Shown here one piece after another: positions 51,531-62,839 of a stretch of DNA of 64,000 nucleotides (positions are counted from its first letter, which is position 1; each line of letters opens with the position of its first letter). The position numbers and the translations under genes were made by a program. The stretch is from Pyrocephalus nanus. Taxonomy: Eukaryota; Chordata; Aves; Passeriformes; Tyrannidae. The notes below the pieces were generated by a model, which did not search any database, had not been told where the DNA came from, and saw only the letters and a list, made by a program, of their open reading frames with translations. The stretch lies in contig CM076261.1 in the NCBI GenBank assembly GCA_038380795.1, forward strand, positions 7,384,556 to 7,448,555, in the 5' to 3' direction.

Positions 51531-51684
51531 CTTACCCAAAGAGGTGGTAGATGCCCCATCCCTGGAAACATTCAAGGTCACGTTGGATGGGGCTCTGAGC
51601 AACCTGCTTTAGTTAAAGACGTCCCTGCTCGTTGCAGGGACTAGATGGCCTTTAAAGGCCCCTTCCAACCCAGCCTATTCAGAG
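51531..51684 (+). mobile_element. CR1 LINE, very short 3' fragment
   Basis: Only about 150 bases of the CR1 3' untranslated end remain, starting at ttacccaaagaggtggtag, the equivalent of the usual ttgcccagagaggtggt block. The copy then shows gccccatccctggaaacatt, gttggatggggctctgagca and ccccttccaacccagcctat, with the tail repeats mostly lost. It is closest to the 3' part of the copy at 34321-34585. Confidence 0.93.
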
Positions 51685-54600
51685 TTGCTAGTAATTGCTG
51701 GTTAGCAGAATAGACAGGCTTCCCTATTTTCTTGGATAACTATGGTAAATACTTGTTTACAGATCTGCCCTCAGCAAGAATTTAAATTTATGCTTAATTA
51801 TTAAGAACAAATGAGTCCCCAAGGAGATGTCATGTATTTCATTATATTTACAAGGAGCTAGAGTGCTGTTTCAATTACTTCACTCATTTCTTTCTATACC
51901 AGCTATACCTGGTACTCTGAGAACATGAGTATTTCGTTCAGAATCAAGAAATGTTTGATTTTAATTTTTTTCCTAATTTTTTTACAGTTTTAAGAAATTA
52001 GATAGTTCTCAAGGAAGCTTTAATTGTTAAATGTACAACTGCATTAGAAGAAAATAATAGCCCATTATTCTAATACCTTACATGTCTGAGACAAGTATTT
52101 TATATTTAATAAAGTCAGTTTAACTACACTGAAGTCGATAAAACCATAGTGGGTATGGTGCACCCAGTGCTTTTTAAATAATCACAATAACTCCTAATCA
52201 TATTGAGGATTTCCCCCTTGGGAGGCAGTTATATATTCTTAATGTTGGAATTTTCTTTTGGGGATGAGCTGAAACCTTGATGATTTGAGATGTACGAGAA
52301 AACTCCAGGTTATTTATAAAAGATGGTTGCTCAAATGATGAGTTGCGTTTACTTTCAATAATAAGTGAAATAAGATGCCACAGTGGATTTAATCTTGGTG
52401 AACTGTAAACTTTGTGACACTCATGAATAATGTATATGGATAACATGAGTAAATTAACAGTAGTCACGTATTTATTTTAGGAGCAATAAACAGTGTAATT
52501 CATTACACCAGTATGTCAATTTTTCATTTAGATCCATTTTTTCCATAGGAAGAAATACTGAAAATATGGTGCTTGACAGTCTTATGGATAAAAATGCAGT
52601 ATATATAATGTGCCAGTTTGGAACTAAAACTCTATTTAATGAAGCTGTGCCAGTGCAACAGATTTATGTTGCAAACAAATCTTTCTTCTACATTTGAAGA
52701 CCAAGTTCAGCGCTTATTTCTGTACATATCACTGGTTTGTTTTTGCTCAAAAGACAGTAAGTAGAGCATTTATTACTAAAGCTAAAACACAACCTAAAAA
52801 CAAACTTACCATGTTTCCAAACAGAATGATGATCATTATTTAAAAGAGCGTGCATCCTGCTCCCTCCCTCCCCAGCCCCTTTAATAACCTTCATGTAATC
52901 CTTTAATCCTGTAAGCTTTTATCTGGGGCTTTGTGTATATTACCAGAGCAACTTACTTTCATTACAGCATCATCAAAGAATGGATTTCTGATGTTCTGTA
53001 GTGCACAGGGAGAATTAAGAATTTTTAAAAAACAATTCCTTTCTGTGAGTGCCTTTCCTTTTGGATATAATTGTGATTTTTCCCTCTGCTTCTCAATATA
53101 TATTAGAAAGGCTAAGCATTTACAGTTTGGAGGTGTAGTTATAAAATCTTGCAGTTAAATGTTTTTTCTGCAAAACTTCTTAGTGGGGAATAACTTTAGG
53201 GTTGATGAGGAATGTCATGTAACTCAGTTTAATAATTTATGGTCTAAGAATTCTCTCCACAGTGTGTAACAAGCTGACCTTTTGCAAATTGCCAAAACAG
53301 GGGGAATAAATGACATTATTACATCGAAAAAGATGTCTAAAGTGAGTGTTGCATTTTTAGTTCTGAAGGCTGAAGGTCTGGTCATGTTATTTTCAAACTT
53401 TATTAGTCGTTGATACAAAATTTATGTTTGACTAATTTTCTGAAAAGCTTAATGACTATGAGAAAGGTTCCATTAAAAAAAAATTACCATTTATGTTTGT
53501 ATTTTGATCTTTATTGAGGACATATCTGTAAGTTATTCAAACAATTGTAGTTATTTTAAATGTAACGTATGCATTTAATTTTTATTGATTGCATTGAAGT
53601 TAGCAGTAATGTCCAGTTGTTGTGACTGAATAAGCTGCAAAGTCCTGTATTTGTTTTGTGCTTTACAGCCAGAAAGTGTATAGGGTTTGTATAAGCTGTC
53701 TCAGTAGAGTCTTGATACAGGTAAAATCCACCATTTTATTAAACATTAGAGCATGAATTATTCTTATAGGGAAACCTGTACATGTTGTAGTTCACTACAG
53801 TAAATAAAATTACTGGGGAAATGTCTGTAGGTAGAAGGACTGGAAATACCTTTTCCTGCATTGTTTTCACTACCATCTGTTGACAGTAGGCAGAAGGCAT
53901 GGAGGAGCATTGCTGCTTCTCACCTTGTGTATTTCATCTTGGGAAAGACTGGTTTTGACTTTTTTAACAGCCTCTCTCACGTATAATAGTTTGACACCTG
54001 TCCACATCCAAGGTGCTTCTACATGATTTTTTTGGGGAAAAAAATAGCTGAACTGAAAGAAAATAAGCTTTCTAGGCTAAATTTAAGACATATTTTACGA
54101 TGGTGATTTATGTGAAACATAACTATCAGTAATTGTGAAACAATTTGACTTCCAGTTTCTTTATATTAAATTAACCTGGTCTGAAGGACTGCAAATTATA
54201 ATCAGGCCTCCATTGTAGAATCTGCTGGAGATTATACTTTTAAGGGAGCAATTTGTTTGCTGAAAACATTTTCTGTTATTTACTTACTGTGTTCTTTTCA
54301 TCATTTTACTGAAAAATTGTGTCCTAGTGTTTGTCACTGCAAGTGTTCGGCTTATAAATTGTTGCAGGAAAATGTAATAAGTATTGAAATAGGCCTAGGT
54401 TATTCACAATGGGATGAAATTAATTCTTTTGTCTCCAGCTTTTGGGAGGAAGGAAAAATGTCATATTGACTGTACGTACAAAAGAGGAAGAATTTTTATT
54501 GGGTCTTAATAAAATGTCTTAATAAAACTCAGGTAATACACTTTGTTGATAGAATGTCAATTTTAGTTCAAGTTTAAAATAATGGACTGGTTAGTAATGT

Positions 54601-54871
54601 TGGTGCATTTCAGTGATTGGTCATTGCAGATGGAGAAGGTATTTGCTGGTTTTACCCACCCATATTCTCTTCTCTCATGAGCTCTATTTCAAAGCTGCAC
54701 AAAATAAATTTATGTAGAGTTTTATGATTGGAAGATGGAAAGGAACAAAATAAATAAAAAATTTTAGTCAGTCTAATAATAAATATGATTTTTTATGTCT
54801 TCAGTCTGTGTGATAGGTTTCACAAATTTCTGTATTTCTTTTAATTTCTTTCAACTGTTGTTTTAAGTATC
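51685..54871. other. Unique AT-rich sequence, no confirmed gene
   Basis: No repeat or known protein family is recognisable. The minus-strand frame at 52688-52894 runs across a strong donor-like site (gtaagt on the minus strand at about 52806-52811), but no matching acceptor is present nearby, so it is not called an exon. Confidence 0.55.
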
Positions 54872-55958
54872 CTGCTGGACAAAATGTCCAGCACACAGCT
54901 GGATAAACACATCATGTGGTGGGCGAGCAATTGGCTCATGGTTCAAGCACAGAGGGTGATAGTGGATGCGGTAACATCAAACTAGTGACGTGTTACTAGT
55001 GGGGTTCCACAGGACTCCATCTTGGGCTCTGTTCTCTTCAACATCTTCATAAATGACTTGGATGGAGGAATGGAAGGGATACTAAGCAAGTTTGCAAACA
55101 ACACAAAACTGGGAGGAGCTGTTGACTCCCTCAGAGGCAGAGTGGTCCTGTAGAGAGACCGGAACAAATCAGAGGACTCGGCAGTCACCAATCATTTGAA
55201 GTTCAACAGGGGAAAGTGCCAGATTCTGCACTTGGGATGGGGCAACTCTGGATGCATGTACAGAAAACAAGGGGAATGAGATGCTGGAAAACAGTGTTGT
55301 GAAAGGGACCTGGGGCTCAACGCAAGTTGAATATGAGTCAACAGTGCCCTGGCAGCCAGGAGGGCCAGCTGTGTCCGGGGAGGCATCAGGCAAAGCATCG
55401 CCAGCCAGTTGAGGGAGGGGATTGTCCCACTCTGCTCTGTACTGGGGTGGCCTCACCTTGAATATTGTGTGCGCTTTTGGGCACCACAACACAAGAAAGA
55501 TATCGAGCTCTTAGAGAGTGTCCAAAGGAGCACAACAAAGGTGGTGAAAGGCCTTGAGGGGAAGCCCTGTGAGGAGCAATCCAAGGTAGTTTGGTCCGTT
55601 CAGCCTTGAGGAGACTGAGGGGAGACCTCAATGCAGTCTGCAACTTCCTTGTAAGGGGAGTGGAGGGACAGGCACTGATCTCTTCTCTGTGGTGACCAGT
55701 GACAGAACTCAAGGGAATGGCCTGAAGATGTGTCAGGGAAGGTTTAGGTTAGGTATTAGGAAAATGTTCTTTACTCAGAGCGGGGGGGGGTGTTGGGCAA
55801 ACTTCCCAGGGAAGTGAGCCCAGCACCAAGCCAAACAGAGTTCAAGAAGTGTTTGGATGATGCTCTCAGGCACGTGATGTGACTCTTGAGGATGATTCTG
55901 TGTGGACTCTGATCCTTGTGTGTCCCTTCCAACTTGGCATATTCTGTGGTTCTGTGAA
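54872..55958 (+). mobile_element. CR1 LINE, longest copy, keeps part of reverse transcriptase
   Basis: This is the most complete CR1 in the window. It starts within the reverse transcriptase domain of ORF2 and runs to the 3' terminus, ending at gtggttctgtgaaaa. From 54995 one frame stays open for 52 codons, up to a TAG at 55151-55153. It shows the reverse transcriptase signature [10 protein letters not shown], followed by FANNTKLGG, where functional LINEs have F(A)DD. Both catalytic aspartates are therefore asparagine (codons aac aac at 55097-55102). The TAG is best explained by a C-to-T change of a CAG codon. Downstream the frame is further broken, for example by an internal deletion near 55320 that removes part of the GVLVDGKL-like segment. 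Frames at 55409-55609 (plus) and several on the minus strand are fragments or shadows of it. It is the same subfamily as 4868-5444. Confidence 0.96.
55782..55790. repeat. G9 run inside CR1
   Basis: A nine-guanine tract within the 3' part of the CR1 copy, expanded from the shorter cagagggtgg-type sequence usual at this place in the family. Confidence 0.8.
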
Positions 55959-58900
55959 AATTTGCTGAATAATCATTTTTCATGGCTCTTTTGATCTCTT
56001 TGCATTCTTAATTTTCCTTCGAAGAAAGAAAGGATCTGAGGAGTTACCTTCATTTCTATTTTTAAAGCCATTAGTGGTTTTTAAGCAGTCTTGAATTAAA
56101 GTTGCTTATTAAGATCACTAGCTCTCACTTCTAGTATGCCAAAAGGACCTCCCACTCATTTTATTTATTTATATATTTATTTATTTATTTTTATAAGACA
56201 TATTTCTGTTTCACCCTCTCCTGTTCTTCAGAATAAATTCTTATTAAGTTGACATTTAGGGACCTCACCTGCAGAAATCAAGGATAGTTACTGTCTGTGT
56301 TGGTTAGGGAAAAGGAAGAAATAGAGTCTACTCCCCAGATACATAAATAAATAAATCCAAGAGAATTTACTATTTTTATATCAGTGAAAATTCAGCACAT
56401 TCACTTGTTACATGCAGCCCAGGGACCAGTTTCAGTAACTAAATCTGGTAAAATGTGGAAGTAGAATAACAAAATCTGTATTTTCGTGATCTTGGCATGT
56501 GTTGTACGATAAATTGCCGTGTCTGTTGGATTAAGTACTACACAGATGTGGTAGGATGGAAAGAATGATGGGTGATTTTTCTATCCCTGTGTCCTTCAAT
56601 CAACTTTAACAATTGAAAAGGCAGTCTTAGTAAGGAAACAGTTATGGCATATTCTGGGAAGAATTTTAATATGACTAAACAGACATTGTTTGCTTATTGA
56701 CTGGTAATTACTAAAGATGACTGCTAGTGGGGGTAAAAAAGCTATTTTTTGTATAAAAGTGACAACATCCTGCACTGTAAATCTTTGTAAATGAATAAAC
56801 ACTTGAGAAAGCCCAGAAAAAGCTACAGAACTAAGAAGTTATTGAATATTAGAAGTGATGAAGGAGAAAGAAAAGGAAAAAACTGTGGCTGGCTGTATTC
56901 CTGTCCTGTAGGCTACTGTGAAAAGGGGCAGGCAAAAACTGTTTAGTGTGCCTTGATGATTGTTAACCACAGATCTGCTGAAATGGGTCAGAGCGAGCAG
57001 TGAACACAATTTATCAATGAGCCATGATCTTTCCGATTTTCAGGGCCTGAAGTGAGGAGCATTGGGTAAAAGTTGTCATACCATGGAGCTTTTTGGGTGT
57101 TGCAGTGAAATGCTGGCTTGTTATTGGGCATGTGGGGTCTTCCTAATACATTTGAGGTATTCTCTGTGAAACAAGGAGGAAGACAGGAATTCCAGGATGG
57201 TTGGCAGAGTAGGCAGGCAGGTTCATTGGCTCACCTTGCCAAACCTGCTTAGATCTAACCAGCAGGAAAACGATGAGGACAGCTCAATGTTCAAAAGTTT
57301 TCATGGATCTTCTGGTGGATGCATCTTCCCAATAGTCTGTAACTTGCTCTTTAATACAATTGTTTGCTTTCCCCCCTTTTTTTTTAGATTGTGTTTTTAC
57401 TTTGTTTGCTTGTTTGAATTTATTTTTTTATTCTTTACTTTTGTTTTTCTCTTCTGTTATTGTATAATAACTTAAAATTTTTTCATCCACAGGGTTAAGT
57501 TCTCTTTATTGTGAAATTGTAGTGTCATCATCTTTCTGTATCCTCACCTTTCAGCTGCTGAGTCTTGCATCATTTTCTGCACAGCAAGATGATTTTATGT
57601 TGGCCAGTAAACTTTCAGATCTTATCTGTTGCTTTAAAAAAGGGAATAGGGCAACCCTCTTTTCTTGCTTTTTGAAATGTGTCTGCTGCTGTGTTGTGTG
57701 GTGTTCCTTCCCTGGGGTGTATGCTAGGCATGGTCTGTGTTACAAATAGCATCTCAAGAATCTGCAGTTAGAAGCTGTCTCGCTTTTAGATCTCAGTAGG
57801 GATGATAGCATTTGGCACAAGTTAGACTTGTGGAGAAAGAGTGGCGAGGCTCAGTTCATACCTGATTATTCAGCTGAGCTTTCAAAAATAATCAGACTAA
57901 TGCAAGGAGTCAAATGCAAACATTTCATGCAGCCCTTTTGGGCTCATCATAGCCTTAGCTCTAGGGAATTCAGAGTGAAGTTCTGTCACTCATTAAGTTT
58001 AGGCAGTCCGGGATTATGGGGCAACTAAGTAGGGACAACAGGTAACAACTGATTTGTTGTTACAGTTTCCTCCAAATTGTACTACAGGCAATACAGGGGC
58101 TTTTTTAACATTTCATATTGTCCACATTGCTGTCATAACCTGCTTTTTTCTACATGCATAGATAATGCATTTGTAATCTATGTAGGACCTAGTGTGACAG
58201 GAGTGAATGATTTTAATTAATTATTTTTCTGTGATGTCTATGTATAGCAATTTCTTATCTTTTCTCTTTGAATATAACATCTCCAAGGAACAGGAGCTTG
58301 TTTAGCCAATCAAAATTGGAATTGTGAAGGAGGCCTATGTCAAAAAAGAGTGCTTCTCTCTGTCCTGTGTCAGGTATGCCTTAAAGGGAGGGTACCGAGA
58401 AAGTTGCAAGAAACTGAAAATAGTGTTTTAGACTGAAATAGCGTTTTTCAACCTTAAGTATATAGCATCACTGAGGCTGTACTCTGTAATTACATTGTCA
58501 ATTGAGATTTGCTTAACAATTTTGATGCTTTAAACTATGACAGGCTAATTCTGAGAAATGTTATTTTAGTTCTGTGGCACTTGCAGTGGTGCACAGCTTC
58601 TTGAAATTTCTGAATGTACACTACTTTCTGCTTGAAACTGGAGACAAAAAGGAACCTCTGAAATGAACTGTCAAGCTTCCTTTAAGGAAGATGATTCAGG
58701 TCTAACCTTCCACAGTAGGTGGTATCACTGGGGATGAATGAAGAATTCTGCAAGATGTAGTGCCATTTTGCCAGCAGGAAAACACTTCGTATTTAAGATA
58801 AAAATCTTTTTTGAAAGCTCCTGGCAGACACAAAGTGACAAGGTAGTTCCTAGGCATTAAGTCTTTATCTGGAAAGGAGATATAAGAAGAACAACCCTGG

Positions 58901-60803
58901 GACAATATATTTAAGGAAAGCTAGGATGAAATGAAGGTAAATACAGATTGAATTTGTCCCTGAGGTTTTTTTGCTCAGAAATCTTGTAAATGTCACATTT
59001 TAGTTTTTGTAAACTTAAAATAAGATTCCTTGTGCTGCAGTGTGTGTAACTGTCAGGATGTGTTTGTGAAGCTGTATACCTGTCAGTCAGACCAGATCGC
59101 TGAGATTTGACAGAGCTACTGCCTCATGTCTGTACTTTCATAAACTTTTTATAAGTCTTTTCATCAAAGATGGAGAAACTCGCTAGTGAAGTTAATAGGC
59201 TATTTTTAGGTCTTCTTTTTTTTTCTGCTCCTTTTATACTTTGGAGGAACCGTTCTAAGTTGAGTCCCTCCAACTATTTTTTACAAAAACCTACTGTGGA
59301 AGGTACCTTAGTCTCTTAGCGTGAATCATATACATAATGCTGTCCTTCAGCTGTCTTAAATTATACCTCACCAACAGTTAAAGTAAACACCTGTAATCTT
59401 TGAAATGTGTGGCACTTTGTCAAACCAAATCCTTTTCGTTTTCTTGCTTTTGTTTCCTTTTTCATAAGTCCTGAGGGACACGTTTAAAGCTTGACTAGAT
59501 TGTCTTGCAGACTTGTCTTTCCTTGATGCATCTCCATAGATTTCTCAGACGTGCTCCTGGCGCACATCAGCACATCTGAAATCAGAAGTGGTTTCTGTTA
59601 ATCTTTCAGTACATCTGTCAGACATTTTGAGTTGTGGTAGTTTGTGAATATATACAGAGTTATACATGGAGAAATACACTGTCCTCTTCTGAAGGGAATC
59701 CATAGTAGTCATTTTCACTTTATAATTTTCTCTCAGTTGAGGAACCTATGATGCTGTAAGTCTGTGATTTAAAGAAAGACATATCCAGTTGAAGGAATAA
59801 TTCCAAATAAACGTTCTCCTGAAGTGCCTCACTGGTTAAGCATGGATACCGGAGATGGCTAGGAGTCAGATGCAGTCACGTGTGACAATTATTGCAGGAT
59901 AAAAACCCTTTGAAATAGTAGATGGTATGGATTTTCTTTTTTGAAGCTTAGTGCTATGGGATTTCATTAAAATGAAAAACTGTACATCCTAGGACTCTTT
60001 GTGATGGTGTTGCAAAAGACCAGACTTAATGGCTGCTCAAGTGAAGTTATTCTTAGAAACATTCTATTACATTTAGCGATGTATTTTTTACTCCTCTTTT
60101 TTGAAAGAATTGTTGTCACATAATTATCAGTGTGACTTCAATACCCTTGTTAGCTAATTGCTAGAGAGAAAAAAAACACCCAAGTCTGTGTCTTTTGGGG
60201 GGTTGATTCATTATAGTCTTCCCTCCCCAAAATTTCTCATAAATTGCTAGTAACAAGATTTTTACCAGATACAGATTGAGTTACTTTGTTTTAAAAAGAG
60301 AGAGTAGCAAGTCTTAGTTACCTTAAATGCATATATTTATTGCTTGTCTTAATGCCAAGGGACTTATTCTGAAACATTTTTGTCCTTCAGCTTCTTTATT
60401 GTAATTGTAGAACATCGCACGGTTCTGATGGAGATGGATCTAGACTGTTTATTGACTGGATGTTTTTCATGAAACAGGCGTGGTGAACAGAAAGAATACA
60501 TTGAAATTCAATAATGTGCATAATTCATCTATCATAATTTAACAAATGGAAAAGACTAAGACATGCTGCTATCCATCACAATTATTTTCCTGTACTCCAG
60601 GGTATGATAAATTGTATTAAATAACTTCTGGCGTAGCAGATTCAGTGAATAGTATTGAGCAAGTTGCATCTTCTTTGTCAGCTTGCTGCTACTGTTCAGT
60701 GACTTTCAGTTTTGACATGTGTTACAAAACATTTAGTTTGAACTGGAGATTTTTTTGAAGCTGTTTTAAAAACAAGCTTCCATAGAGACATAAATGGCAG
60801 CAC
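55959..60803. other. Unique AT-rich sequence, no confirmed gene
   Basis: This holds an (ATTT)n microsatellite at 56157-56193 and a short (AAAT)n at about 56342-56356. No interspersed repeat or known protein family is recognisable. Frames are all under 100 codons and are biased to Phe, Leu and Cys, as expected from T-rich noncoding DNA. Confidence 0.55.
56157..56193. repeat. (ATTT)n microsatellite
   Basis: About eight ATTT units interrupted by one atatattt variant in the middle. The interruption suggests an old and fairly stable tract. Confidence 0.9.
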
Positions 60804-62664
60804 TCAAACGTAAATAGGAACCCATACTACAAGTGTCCTTTTGAAGTCCACTAGATTAGATAGTGGGGGGCCAGGACCTCCAGGGAACTGGTTTTCTGTT
60901 GTGTCCAAAGTAAACGGGAGGTGAATCCTATTGCAGCGCTGAGACTCTTTAACCCTTAGGTTTAGTAGGTGCCTCAGTTTATTTCTTCTGTTGTTAAGAT
61001 AAAGAAACATTGTATGTTGCTTGTATGAAAGTTCAGCCAAACTAAACTTTCTCCCCATTAATAAGAAATAAGCTAATTAACGCGGAGAATCCAGTTAACC
61101 AAATAGTTTTGTTGTAATTTTTACATATGTGACAGCCATTTAATCAGATCCACACGCTGTGTTAAGTGAGAACAAGTTTATACTTCCCTTTTGGAGTTGT
61201 GATATTCCACAAGAAACTTTCATGGAAAAAAAATTATGGCATGCTAACTCTGAATTCCGGCTCTTGGCACATGATGATTTAGAGTAAGCATTTGCTTCTG
61301 GGTCATGTCACTGTCTGTGAAGGAGAGTAGCAAAGGGGGGTAGAAAATACTGAGAGGATGCAGTAACAGCAGTGCCCGGTCATGATCCACAGGGCAGGAT
61401 GCACTGGCTGTTGGATGCTGCCCAGTTGGGAAGGTTACGGATTGACGTGTTGCAACACTGTTGCCAACTGTGGAGTTAAATCTTCATCCTCTGCCTGAAA
61501 TACCATGAATTTAGGGGCCGTCAGGGTTTCTTTTTTAAACTATTGGAATGTGGTTTCCATCGGACGCATAGCATCAGCTTGGAGATTCTGGCTGTACTGT
61601 AAAGCCACGTCCTTGGCTGTTGGTTGGTATAACAACACAGGTGTGAGGTCTGTTCTTTGCAGAAGAGTCTTAAAATTATTCCATTCCTAATCCAGTCCTT
61701 TTCCTCTTTCCTGCATTATCTCCTTTACTCATTAATGCATATACTTACACTGAGGTAGTTGCATCAGTGTTGTCTGAATTGGGGGGCAGTTAAATACTCT
61801 TGAGTGTTGTTCTCGACACTGCTCTTCTTTCTGGTTTTACCCATGCTCTTGGTTAATTACTCATTACTTTTTTTTTTTTGGGGGGTACATGTGTGGTGCT
61901 TTCTTTTCTGTCACATGTGCATACCATCTCCAAATATTTTCATATATTCCTTTAATCAGATGTGTTCTTTTCTTGCCTTAGCAGAAAGCCCTTCTGTATG
62001 CCTTCCTCTCCCTCTCCATCAGTTCCTGCAGCATTTGCTGGTGTTCCTAAATATAACCCATTGGTAATCCAAAGTCACATTCCCCACTGTTAGGCTAGAA
62101 CGAGTGTTCAGACTGCAGTCTTTCCCTTGACTTGCCTTCTTCACTGAAAGCTTCCTGCTGTCGGCTTTTGTGGATTATCGTGTTTGTAAATTTGGTGTTG
62201 GCTGTGATTGCATCCTTCTTCCCCCTTTGCTTCCCTTAAGCAAGGCTTGATAGCTTTACCCACCTGCTACTCAGGGTCATCTCGAAGCTGCCTATGGGCT
62301 ATCTTCTGTGCCCTCTAGTTAAGGGAATTCTTCCACATGCTTATCTTCATTCAAAAAACATCTTTTAACCTAACTCTGAGATTATATGCAGGTAATTAGT
62401 CAACTGATTAGGTTGAGGAGCAGTGAAAGGCAGCCTAAGATGATACTAATTAGAGGCTTTTGGCAATGGAGTGAAAGATGAACAAAGATGATTACAGAGA
62501 GATGGGCCTTAAAGGCGCGGATTTACAGTTTTTAGTGAAGGATTTACAGCACAGAAGCTGTTGTTGATTTACCATCTGTGAGAACTGCTGCAGCAGTGTT
62601 AATTTCAGATGTTATCTTGAAACTTTCTTCACACATAACTTGGCATGATAGTGGTGTGTCCTTT
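60804..62664. other. Mostly unique sequence with one weak exon candidate
   Basis: No repeat is recognisable. A minus-strand segment at 60804-60987 is open for 60 codons after an acceptor-like site (tttctttatcttaacaacag on the minus strand) and ends in TGA. Its composition is protein-like, but it matches no family that I know and there is no second line of support. If the terminal exon at 62665-62839 is real, at least part of 61900-62664 would be its 3' untranslated region; I see no AATAAA on the minus strand close to the stop. Confidence 0.5.
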
Positions 62665-62839
62665 TTAAAATAGTGAAGCCATCTTTGTGGCTTCATTTTC
62701 TGTCTGTTGAGGGTGGACCTTCTCAGGGGCTACTTTTTGCTTTATCAGAAAAGACCTCAGGTTTTCTTTTTTGTCAGGTTTGGTGATGTCAAATGGCTCC
62801 ACATAATGTTGAGGGTATTGTAACACAGGGATTAGTTCC
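62665..62839 (-). CDS. Possible terminal exon of an unidentified gene (minus strand)
   Basis: This minus-strand segment is open for 57 codons and ends in TAA (62665-62667). On its 5' side is a good splice acceptor, ctggcattttctttgcag, with the AG directly before position 62839. The exon would begin with one base that completes a codon carried over from the previous exon. The encoded tail is hydrophilic and rich in Lys, Glu, Pro and Gln, for example EPFDITKPDKKENL and KVAPEKVHPQQTENE. This differs from the Phe/Leu/Cys-rich translations of other frames in the window. No signal peptide, membrane segment or known domain can be seen, and I do not recognise the protein. The upstream exons would lie to the right, probably beyond the window. 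It could instead be a chance open frame; the lack of an obvious nearby polyadenylation signal counts against it. Confidence 0.3.

Noticed and set aside
61751..61773. A gaggtagttgcatcagtg sequence resembling the start of let-7
   Set aside because: Only the first few bases agree with let-7; the mature sequence does not continue and there is no long precursor stem.
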